Positions 33,675-40,144 of a DNA stretch of 44,682 nucleotides are shown piece after piece (position 1 is the stretch's first letter; each line of letters begins with the position of its first letter). A model generated the notes under the pieces. That model was not told where the DNA came from. It searched no databases and saw only the letters and a program-made list of their open reading frames with translations. The stretch lies in contig JBGVOE010000112.1 in NCBI GenBank assembly GCA_045126355.1, forward strand, positions 1 to 44,682, in the 5' to 3' direction. Position numbers and translations under genes: made by a program. The DNA is from CAZSIA01 sp045126355. GTDB lineage: Bacteria > Bacillota_I > Bacilli_A > Acholeplasmatales > Anaeroplasmataceae.

Positions 33675-35004
33675 GAAAAAGACTTCACCAGCAAAAACTA
33701 TTATAATTTCTCTTTTAGCTTTAATAATTGGAGTTATTGTAGGATTTGTAGGATCTAATATATATTTAAGTTATGAATTAGAATTTTATTTAAATGGAGA
33801 TGTAGAAACTAATGTTGCGTTAGGTTCAACATATGAAGAGGAAGGCGCTGTTTGTATTTTTAGAGGTGTTGATTATTCTAGTGAGTTAGAAATTACTTAT
33901 TATAATGATACGATGCAGGAAGTTGATACTGTTGATACAACATCTCTTACAAAGTATTATGTTTCATATAAAATTGACAATAGTAAAATAACTTCGACAT
34001 TAAATCGTGTAATTGTGGTTGTTGAATTTGAAGATTTAGAAATTAATTTCATGATGCTTGGTAATAAATATGCAGGAGATTGCATATATATTAAAGCAGG
34101 CGATACTGATATTTTAGTTGATGCAGGTTCTAGAAAGAATAGTGCGCCAGTAATTAAAGAATATTTATTTGATAAAAATAGTGATTTTCATAATTATGTT
34201 GAAGATAGCAAATTAGAATATGTTATTGTTTCACATGCTGACCAAGATCATATTGCTGCCTTTTTAGGTAGTGATGGTATTTTTAATGATAGTAGTATTG
34301 AAATCGAAACTATTATTGAATTCCCTAAGACTAATAAAACAACTGCTTTATATAAAGAATATAGAGAAGCTGTAGAAAAATTAGAAGCAAATGGTACTAA
34401 AAAATATACTGCATTAGAATGTTATAATAATGAAAATGGTGCTAGTAGAATTATTGAAGTAGCTGCAGGAATTGAGATTGAGATTTTATACAATTACTAT
34501 TATGAACATGAAACAGATAACGAAAATAATTATTCTGTTTGTTTTATGTTACGTAGAGGGGCAGAACAATTTTTATTTACTGGAGATTTGGAAAATGAAG
34601 GTAAAGCTGAAGAGTATTTAGTACAAAATAATAATTTAGGTGAAGTATATCTTTATAAGATGGGTCATCACGGATCTAAAACTAGTTCATCGGAAGCTTT
34701 ATTATCAGTAATTAAACCTGAAGTAGCAGTTGCTACATGTGTAGCATTTACTACTGAGTATACTGATAATACAGATAATACTTTCCCAACAAAAGCGGCT
34801 GTTGATAATTTAGTTAAATATAATGTTAAACATTTGTATGTGCCTTATATGGTAAGTGATAATAAAGATGGCTTTGAAGTAGCTAATGGTAATATTGTAG
34901 TATACGCTAATAGTAGTGGAACTGGCGTTAAATGTAGTGCATCAAATGAAGATTTCTACAATTTTGAAATTTTTAAGAAGTATAGAAGTTGGAGTAGTAA
35001 TTAA
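33664..35004 (+). CDS. Tethered extracellular metallo-beta-lactamase-fold hydrolase, ComEC-C-like
   Basis: A 446-residue protein. A basic tail and membrane helix (about 12-33) are followed by an Ig-like segment (38-122, with STYEEEGAV) and an MBL domain from about 125 on. Metal ligands: His191-x-Asp193-x-Asp195-His196 in VSHADQDHI, Gly-Asp at 307-308 in LFTGDLE, and GHHGS at 334-338. This GHHGS form is that of ComEC C-terminal domains and related extracellular nucleases. No ComEC transport channel is present. A surface phosphodiesterase or nuclease is the best guess. The start ATG 33664 follows AGGAGGTGAA; GTG 33655 is part of that site. Confidence 0.82.
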   Translation: MASKKKTSPAKTIIISLLALIIGVIVGFVGSNIYLSYELEFYLNGDVETNVALGSTYEEEGAVCIFRGVDYSSELEITYYNDTMQEVDTVDTTSLTKYYVSYKIDNSKITSTLNRVIVVVEFEDLEINFMMLGNKYAGDCIYIKAGDTDILVDAGSRKNSAPVIKEYLFDKNSDFHNYVEDSKLEYVIVSHADQDHIAAFLGSDGIFNDSSIEIETIIEFPKTNKTTALYKEYREAVEKLEANGTKKYTALECYNNENGASRIIEVAAGIEIEILYNYYYEHETDNENNYSVCFMLRRGAEQFLFTGDLENEGKAEEYLVQNNNLGEVYLYKMGHHGSKTSSSEALLSVIKPEVAVATCVAFTTEYTDNTDNTFPTKAAVDNLVKYNVKHLYVPYMVSDNKDGFEVANGNIVVYANSSGTGVKCSASNEDFYNFEIFKKYRSWSSN

Positions 35005-35025
35005 TATAAGAAAGCTGGTGCTAAT

Positions 35026-35424
35026 ATAAGAATAGCTTTAGTTGCACATGATAAAAAGAAAAATGATTTAATAGAATTAGCAAAAGAGTATAAGCATATT
35101 CTGTCACTACATGGTTTATACGCTACAGGAACAACAGGTGCTCTTGTTATGGGAGAGACAGGATTAACAATAACAAGGTTAAAGTCTGGCCCATTAGGTG
35201 GAGATCAACAAATCGGATCAATGATAGCGGATAATCAATTGGATTTGGTAATTTTCTTAAGAGATCCATTAACTGCTCAACCACATGAGCCTGATGTGAG
35301 TGCGTTACTACGTTTATGTGATGTTGTTAATATTCCACTTGCTACCAATGTTTCTAGTGCGAAAATCATGTTAAAAGCACTTGATAAACTTGAAATACCA
35401 AGTCAAAAAATAATAAGAAAATAA
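35026..35424 (+). CDS. mgsA: Methylglyoxal synthase, AUA start
   Basis: A 132-residue MgsA that converts dihydroxyacetone phosphate to methylglyoxal and phosphate, a glycolytic bypass. The start is ATA at 35026, giving RIALVAHDKKK. His8, the phosphate loop GTTG at 35-38, Asp60 in LGGDQ, Asp80, His87 and Asp90 in QPHEPDVSALLRLCD correspond one-for-one, with constant offset, to the known catalytic residues of E. coli MgsA. The first ATG, at 35149, would remove His8 and GTTG. No ATG, GTG or TTG exists in frame between the upstream stop (35002) and there. The site AGAAAGcTGGTG is 5 bases before ATA. The true terminator follows. Confidence 0.93.
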   Translation: MRIALVAHDKKKNDLIELAKEYKHILSLHGLYATGTTGALVMGETGLTITRLKSGPLGGDQQIGSMIADNQLDLVIFLRDPLTAQPHEPDVSALLRLCDVVNIPLATNVSSAKIMLKALDKLEIPSQKIIRK

Positions 35425-35433
35425 TTTAAAGAG

Positions 35434-35470
35434 ATGACTATTTGTTTGTTAACGAGTAGTCATTTTTTAT
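35434..35470 (+). terminator. Terminator after mgsA
   Basis: ATGACTAT (35434-35441) pairs with GTAGTCAT (35456-35463, one G-T), followed by a run of six T. Confidence 0.75.
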
Positions 35471-35522
35471 TATTACGAATAAATGTTTTTAGTCTTGGAT
35501 AAACTATCATATAGGTGATATT

Positions 35523-36071
35523 ATGAAAAGACCAATTTCTTTTTGGCAAAAAATAGGATTTGTATTTACAGTTGGTTTAGGAGTGTTATTTCATTTTTTG
35601 TATGAGTGGAGTAATGAGAGTGTTTTTGTTGCGGCTTTCTCAGGAGTAAATGAGTCGACGTGGGAACATATGAAATTATTCTTTTTCCCAATGGTGATAT
35701 TTGCTGTTATAGAAAGTTTCATATTTAAAGAATATAAGAATTTTTGGAATATTAAATTAAAAGGAATTTTGTTAGGACTTTTATTAATTCCGCTGCTTTA
35801 TTATTTTTATAATGGTGTTATAGGTAAGTCTCCAGACTGGGTAAATATATTTATTTTTGTTTTAACTATTTTTATTGTTTATTTATATGAGACAAAACAA
35901 TTTAATAAAAGAGAAAACATGGATAAAGAATCAAATGCTTCCTTTTTCATTATACTTTTGATTATAGGGCTATTCACATTATTTACATTTGCTACTCCTG
36001 AAATAGGTATTTTTAAAGACCCTACAAATGGTAGTTATGGTATTAATTATTTTCTTCTTTTAAGCATATAA
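35523..36071 (+). CDS. DUF6512-type integral membrane protein
   Basis: A 182-residue protein with about five hydrophobic segments (near 11-30, 50-68, 78-98, 105-122 and 138-160). The motif GVNESTWEHMKLFFFP at 41-56 and a C-terminal FKDPTNGSYGINYF match a small membrane family I know as DUF6512 (P/GVNESxWEHxKL). Function is unknown. ATG 35523 follows TAGGTGAT. It stands between two terminator or gap regions, 48 bases before asd. Confidence 0.75.
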   Translation: MKRPISFWQKIGFVFTVGLGVLFHFLYEWSNESVFVAAFSGVNESTWEHMKLFFFPMVIFAVIESFIFKEYKNFWNIKLKGILLGLLLIPLLYYFYNGVIGKSPDWVNIFIFVLTIFIVYLYETKQFNKRENMDKESNASFFIILLIIGLFTLFTFATPEIGIFKDPTNGSYGINYFLLLSI

Positions 36072-36119
36072 TTAATGGCTTAGTTATAAGAAAAATAATT
36101 TATTTTGGGAGATGGTTTT

Positions 36120-37109
36120 ATTAAGTATAATGTAGCTGTTATAGGGGCAACTGGCTTAGTTGGCGGTGTTTTATTAAAGGTTTTAGAAGAGTATGATTTT
36201 CCAATTAAAAAACTCTTTTTATTTGCGAGCGAGAAGAGTGTTGGAAAAGTTATTATTTATAAAGATGAAGAAGTGAGTGTTAAAAAGTTGGAAGAAAATT
36301 CTTTCAAAGATATTGATTTTGCATTTTTTGTATCTAATAGTAATGTTTCAAAAAAATGGGCTTTTGTCGCTTTGAATGCTGGCGCTATTGTAATTGATAA
36401 TTCTAGTTATTTTAGATTAAATAGTGATGTTAGTTTAATTGTTCCTGAAGTGAATTTTTCTGATTTTAATCCTAATATTCCTTTTGTCTCTAACCCTAAT
36501 TGTTCTACCATTCAATCTGTTTTAGTTTTAAATGCTTTGAAAAAATTTGGAATAAAAAGAGTTATATTTAATACTTATCAAGCTGTCAGTGGAAGTGGTG
36601 TTAAGGGTATTAAAGCATTAACAGATAAAGAGTCTAGTTTTTATCCATATAATATTAATAAAACTTGTATTCCTAAAATAGATGATGCTTTAGATAATGA
36701 TTATACAAAAGAAGAGATGAAGATGATTAATGAAACGAAAAAGATTCTTCATATGAATGATTTAAATATTTCAGCTACTTGTGTTAGAGTTCCCATTCTA
36801 TATTCTCACGCAGTTAGTGTTATGGTTCAATTTGAGAAGGAGTTTAGTATAAAAGAAGTTATTGATGAATTATCAAAACACTCTGAATTAGTTATTGTTA
36901 ATGATTTAGAGAATAATCTTTATCCAGTATCAACGTTAGCTAATAATAATGATAAAGTTTATGTAGGAAGGATTAGAAGAGACCTTTCTAATAGTAATTC
37001 TATACTTTTTTATTGTGTGGCTGATAACCTTAGAAGAGGAGCTGCGAGTAATGCAGTTTTTATAGCTAAAAAAATAATCGAAAATTATAAAAGAAAAGGT
37101 ATTGCATGA
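36120..37109 (+). CDS. asd: Aspartate-semialdehyde dehydrogenase, AUU start
   Basis: A 329-residue Asd that reduces aspartyl phosphate to the semialdehyde for lysine/diaminopimelate, Met and Thr synthesis. The N-terminal NAD(P) loop VIGATGLVG, catalytic Cys128 in SNPNCSTIQ, and the RVPILYSHAV segment with Arg and His are intact. The expected N-terminus is M-(K)-K-Y-N-V-A-V; here the matching codon is ATT at 36120, followed by KYNVAVIGATG. The ribosome site GGGAGATGG is about 7 bases upstream. The only conventional in-frame codon, TTG 36105, lies at the edge of that site and has none of its own. No other lysine genes are near. Confidence 0.92.
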   Translation: MKYNVAVIGATGLVGGVLLKVLEEYDFPIKKLFLFASEKSVGKVIIYKDEEVSVKKLEENSFKDIDFAFFVSNSNVSKKWAFVALNAGAIVIDNSSYFRLNSDVSLIVPEVNFSDFNPNIPFVSNPNCSTIQSVLVLNALKKFGIKRVIFNTYQAVSGSGVKGIKALTDKESSFYPYNINKTCIPKIDDALDNDYTKEEMKMINETKKILHMNDLNISATCVRVPILYSHAVSVMVQFEKEFSIKEVIDELSKHSELVIVNDLENNLYPVSTLANNNDKVYVGRIRRDLSNSNSILFYCVADNLRRGAASNAVFIAKKIIENYKRKGIA

Positions 37110-37130
37110 TAAAATGAATTGTGTTATAAT
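37102..37130 (+). promoter_or_regulatory. Sigma-A-type promoter of rpmE
   Basis: TTGCAT (37102-37107), a 17-base spacer and a perfect TATAAT (37125-37130); the -35 box lies within the last codons of asd. Confidence 0.7.
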
Positions 37131-37147
37131 CCAAGAAGTGTTACTTA

Positions 37148-37168
37148 CTATAGTTTATAAAACTATGG
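37148..37168 (+). promoter_or_regulatory. Hairpin in the rpmE leader (possible L31 autoregulatory site)
   Basis: A 9-bp stem (37148-37156 with 37160-37168) with a 3-base loop, ending 2 bases before the ribosome site GGAAGGAGTG. Leaders of L31 genes in Firmicutes can carry autoregulatory structures; I cannot confirm a match here. Confidence 0.4.
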
Positions 37169-37187
37169 CGGAAGGAGTGTAGACGTA

Positions 37188-37397
37188 ATGAAAAAAGGAA
37201 TTCATCCAAATTATCATAAGATCAAAGTTACTTGTACTACATGTGGCGCAGTTTTCGAAACAGGTTCAATTTTAAATGAAATTAAAGTAGATACTTGTTC
37301 TAACTGTCATCCATTCTATACAGGAAAACAAACTTTTGTTCAAGCTGATGGACGCGTTGAAAAATTCAATAAACGTTATGGCTTAAACCAAAAGTAA
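37188..37397 (+). CDS. rpmE: Ribosomal protein L31 (zinc-binding type)
   Basis: A 69-residue bL31 of the Cys-containing type, with C16-x2-C19 and C37-x2-C40 as zinc ligands (TCTTCG and TCSNCHPF). The start MKKGIHPNYH and the end KRYGL are standard. It sits on the 50S subunit at the bridge to 30S. The zinc-free form replaces it under zinc limitation in some Bacilli; no second copy is seen here. Own promoter, leader hairpin and terminator. Confidence 0.97.
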   Translation: MKKGIHPNYHKIKVTCTTCGAVFETGSILNEIKVDTCSNCHPFYTGKQTFVQADGRVEKFNKRYGLNQK

Positions 37398-37415
37398 TTA
37401 ATTGAGTATGATATT

Positions 37416-37443
37416 AAAAGGGTCGCTTTCGAGTGACCTTTTA
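37416..37443 (+). terminator. Terminator after rpmE
   Basis: AAAAGGGTCGCT and AGTGACCTTTT pair with one bulged G around a TTCG loop, followed by T-rich sequence. Confidence 0.8.
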
Positions 37444-37474
37444 TATTATAAAGTGGAGTAAAGGAGTTATTTTT

Positions 37475-38050
37475 ATGGAAAAAATGGGACAAATTGAAGT
37501 GATTTGCGGACCTATGTTTGCAGGAAAAACAGAAGAATTAATTCGTAGAGCAAATAGATTAGAATATGCTAAGAAAAAATATTTAGTTTTTAAACCAACT
37601 ATTGACGATCGTTATTCAACTACTGAAATTGTATCTCATAGTAATTATCGTAAAAATTCAATATGTGTAAAAAGTTCTAGTGAAATTTTAGGATTTATTA
37701 CAGATGAAATTAAAGCTGTTATTATTGATGAAGTACAATTCTTTGATGAAAATATTATTAATGTTTCAGAATGGTTAGCTGATAAAGGATTAAGAGTTAT
37801 TTGTGGTGGTTTAGATTGTGATTTTAAAGGTAACCCATTTAAAGTTGTAGCTGAATTATTAGCTAGAGCTGAAAGTGTTACTAAATTAAATGCAATTTGT
37901 AACGTTTGTGGTCAACCAGCAACTAGAACACAAAGAATTATTGATGGACAACCAGCATATGAAGATGACCCTATTATTCTTGTAGGTGCAACAGAAGCAT
38001 ACGAACCTCGTTGTAGATGTTGTCATATGGTGCTTAAACGTGATAAATAA
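37475..38050 (+). CDS. tdk: Thymidine kinase
   Basis: A 191-residue type II thymidine kinase for salvage of thymidine to dTMP. The P-loop GPMFAGKTEE is at 12-21, then VIIDEVQFFDE with the catalytic Glu. Two Cys pairs of the zinc lasso are in CNVCG and CRCC. The rpmE-tdk order is common in Firmicutes. An upstream in-frame ATG at 37433 lies in the rpmE terminator; ATG 37475 with AAAGGAGTTA is the real start. Confidence 0.96.
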   Translation: MEKMGQIEVICGPMFAGKTEELIRRANRLEYAKKKYLVFKPTIDDRYSTTEIVSHSNYRKNSICVKSSSEILGFITDEIKAVIIDEVQFFDENIINVSEWLADKGLRVICGGLDCDFKGNPFKVVAELLARAESVTKLNAICNVCGQPATRTQRIIDGQPAYEDDPIILVGATEAYEPRCRCCHMVLKRDK

Positions 38051-38504
38051 ATTTATGAAAGCTGCCTTAGCTGAAGCTAAGAAAGCATATATGATTGCTG
38101 AGGTTCCTGTAGGTGCTGTTATTGTTTATAATAATAAGATAATAGCAAGAGGCCATAACACTAGAGAAAGTAGTCAAAGTGTTTTAGGTCATGCAGAAAT
38201 AAATGCAATTAAAAAGGCAAGTAAGAAGATTGGGTCTTGGCGCTTAGAAGATTGTGATATCTATGTTACATTAGAACCATGTCCAATGTGTAGTGGTGCT
38301 ATTATTCAATCAAGAATTAAAAATTTATATTTTGGAGCTTATGACCTTAAAGGTGGAGCTTGTGGAAGTGTCTTAAATCTATTTGAACATCCATTTAATC
38401 ACAAGGTAAATGTTACTGGTGGTGTGATGGAAATGGAATGTAGTCGAATTATAAAGGATTTTTTTAAGGAGTTAAGACAAAAAAATGTTGATAATCATCA
38501 GTAA
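38040..38504 (+). CDS. tadA: tRNA adenosine(34) deaminase
   Basis: A 154-residue TadA that makes inosine at the wobble position of tRNA-Arg. Zinc site: His51 with Glu53 in HAEINAI, and Cys81-Pro-Met-Cys84 in EPCPMCSG. The preferred start is GTG 38040 (MINKFMKAALAEAKKAY), 8 bases after GGTG and overlapping tdk by 11 bases; this retains the residues before MKEAL that I recall in homologues. ATG 38055 would be five codons shorter. As in B. subtilis, the SRP RNA gene follows directly. Confidence 0.94.
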   Translation: MINKFMKAALAEAKKAYMIAEVPVGAVIVYNNKIIARGHNTRESSQSVLGHAEINAIKKASKKIGSWRLEDCDIYVTLEPCPMCSGAIIQSRIKNLYFGAYDLKGGACGSVLNLFEHPFNHKVNVTGGVMEMECSRIIKDFFKELRQKNVDNHQ

Positions 38505-38516
38505 AGATGATACAAT
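38488..38516 (+). promoter_or_regulatory. Sigma-A-type promoter of the SRP RNA
   Basis: TTGATA (38488-38493), inside the last codons of tadA, a 17-base spacer and TACAAT (38511-38516); the expected start site is near 38523. Confidence 0.7.
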
Positions 38517-38522
38517 ACAATC

Positions 38523-38630
38523 GTTCAGCTAAGTTTTATTTTCAAGGAATACGTGTGAACCAGGTCAGGATCGGAAGGTAGCAGCCTTAAGCATTGTATT
38601 GTTGTGATTATAGGACTTAGTTGGACTTTT
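38523..38630 (+). ncRNA. ffs: Signal recognition particle RNA (small, 4.5S-type)
   Basis: The universal domain IV is present: GGTCAGGATCGGAAGG, then AGCAGCCTTAAG at 38566-38590, where Ffh binds. The outer arms TTCAGCTAAGT (about 38524-38534) and ACTTAGTTGGA (about 38615-38625) pair, and GGAATAC pairs with GTATTG. The 3' arm with CTTTTTA serves as terminator. The RNA is about 105 nt, without the Alu-domain extension of the B. subtilis type (about 270 nt). Ends are estimates. Confidence 0.93.
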
Positions 38631-38650
38631 TATTTCTTATAATGTATAAT
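38621..38650 (+). promoter_or_regulatory. Sigma-A-type promoter of the CvpA-like gene
   Basis: TTGGAC (38621-38626), an 18-base spacer and TATAAT (38645-38650). The -35 box overlaps the 3' end and terminator of the SRP RNA. Confidence 0.5.
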
Positions 38651-38673
38651 TTTAGTAGATGGTGGTGATTTTT

Positions 38674-39390
38674 ATGATACTTGATATAATTTTAATAGCC
38701 TTATTTTTGATTGTTGTAATAATCGGGTATAAAGTTGGTTTCTTAACAACATTATTAAAATTAACTAGTGCTTTATCGGGAATCATTATTGCAATTTGTT
38801 TTACTGAACCTGTTACCAATTTAGCTATCGAATGGGAATTAGATAATTCAATCGAACAAACAATTTATACAAACATTACTACTTCTGATGCATTTAAAGC
38901 TTATACAGAAGGAGGAACTGGTGTTGAAGGAATAAATAACTTGTTACAAGAATTAGGTCTTCCTTCATTTATTTCAAACTTTGTCGCTAGTAAAATAGTT
39001 GATAGTGTTGATCCTTTAGAAATAGCTACTAGTATTTCACAAAGTGTTAGTTATGTATTTATGTTTATAATTGTATTTTTAATTTTACTAATATTCTCAT
39101 CACTTGCGTTCTTTATCTTAAAGTTAATTGTTAAATCAATAAGAAAATCTGTTGGAGTATTTAGAGTTTTAGATGGAATTGTAGGGATTGCATTTTATTT
39201 ATTAATTTTTATGTTAATTATCTATATTGCTTTCTTAGTTATTTCTTTAATTTTACAAAGTGCACCAGCTGATAGTGGATTTGTCTTATTTATGGAAGAA
39301 CAATTACATTTAAATGATGAAGAGTTTGGAATAGCAAAATACATTTATAAAAATAATATGTTAGGTAACTTTTTAGGTTTAATTTTCTAA
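38674..39390 (+). CDS. CvpA-family membrane protein
   Basis: A 238-residue membrane protein with N-terminal helices (1-20 and 26-46), a middle external or loop segment (50-125), and two long hydrophobic regions (about 125-150 and 170-200). GYKVGFLTTLLKLTSALSG resembles the N-terminal G-x-x-x-G pattern of CvpA/YshB proteins, tied to envelope stress or colicin V production elsewhere, with function unknown in Firmicutes. The ribosome site GGTGGTGATT decides for ATG 38674 over ATG 38659. In B. subtilis dnaX follows the SRP RNA; here this gene does. Confidence 0.78.
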   Translation: MILDIILIALFLIVVIIGYKVGFLTTLLKLTSALSGIIIAICFTEPVTNLAIEWELDNSIEQTIYTNITTSDAFKAYTEGGTGVEGINNLLQELGLPSFISNFVASKIVDSVDPLEIATSISQSVSYVFMFIIVFLILLIFSSLAFFILKLIVKSIRKSVGVFRVLDGIVGIAFYLLIFMLIIYIAFLVISLILQSAPADSGFVLFMEEQLHLNDEEFGIAKYIYKNNMLGNFLGLIF

Positions 39391-39402
39391 ATATAAAATA
39401 AT

Positions 39403-39444
39403 AAAGAATGGGAAAAATTGTTAAAATTCTCATTCTTTTTTTCT
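39403..39444 (+). terminator. Terminator after the CvpA-like gene
   Basis: AAAGAATGGGAA (39403-39414) pairs with TTCTCATTCTTT (39427-39438) with one G-T, followed by T-rich sequence. Confidence 0.85.
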
Positions 39445-39493
39445 TTGCAAAAAAATTAAAATATTAATACCTTAATAATTTATAATTATTATG

Positions 39494-39554
39494 TTGACAT
39501 CAATAGGAAATAGTCTATAATTAAATTATCAATGTAGTTTAGTATAAGTTAACT
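39494..39554 (+). promoter_or_regulatory. Strong promoter and candidate operator of the pot operon
   Basis: A perfect TTGACA (39494-39499), a 16-base spacer and a perfect TATAAT (39516-39521). Downstream, the palindrome AGTTAACT (39547-39554) is followed by a partial repeat AAGTTAAT, a possible site for the XRE regulator encoded next. Confidence 0.7.
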
Positions 39555-39594
39555 AGAAGTTAATTTTGTTGAAACAGAAAGGTTGTGGATTATT

Positions 39595-40128
39595 ATGGAT
39601 TTAGGTAATAAGATAAAACAAATGCGAACCATGTTAGATTTGACACAAGAAGAGTTAGCAAATAGGTGTGAATTAACAAAGAGTTATATATCGCAACTTG
39701 AGAATAATAAAACTAGTCCTTCACTAGCAACCTTGACTCAAATATTAGAGGTTTTAGGAACAAATTTAGCTGATTTCTTTAATGAAGAGGAAATTGAAAA
39801 GATTGTCTTTAATAAAGAAGAACAAATTAAAAAAAGTTTTGATGGATATGATATGACTTGGTTAATTCCTACTAGTCAAAAACTTATGATGGAATCTGTC
39901 TTAGTGGAAGTAGCTCCGTTATCACAAACAATGGAAGATACTCCACATGAGGGAGAGGAATTTGGATATGTACTTGAAGGAAGTATTGATGTAGTTTATG
40001 GAAGTATTATTAAAACATGTAAAAAGGGTGAAGCTTTTTATATAGAAACTAATAAATTCCATTATGTAAAAAACAGGACAAATAAAACCGCAAAATTAAT
40101 TTGGGTTTCTTGTCCACCAAATTTTTAA
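39595..40128 (+). CDS. XRE-cupin transcriptional regulator (polyamine-type)
   Basis: A 177-residue regulator. Residues 4-58 are a Cro/XRE helix-turn-helix: LTQEELANRCELTKSYISQLE. Residues 90-175 are a cupin sensor (HEGEEFGYVLEGSIDVVYG, then KKGEAFYIE). This architecture is that of PuuR and other small-molecule sensors. It is the first gene of the potABCD operon, 16 bases before potA, so polyamine sensing and autoregulation are inferred. The start is ATG 39595; the TTG at 39583 lies in the ribosome region. Confidence 0.9.
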   Translation: MDLGNKIKQMRTMLDLTQEELANRCELTKSYISQLENNKTSPSLATLTQILEVLGTNLADFFNEEEIEKIVFNKEEQIKKSFDGYDMTWLIPTSQKLMMESVLVEVAPLSQTMEDTPHEGEEFGYVLEGSIDVVYGSIIKTCKKGEAFYIETNKFHYVKNRTNKTAKLIWVSCPPNF

Positions 40129-40144
40129 TTAAGAGGTTTCGGAA

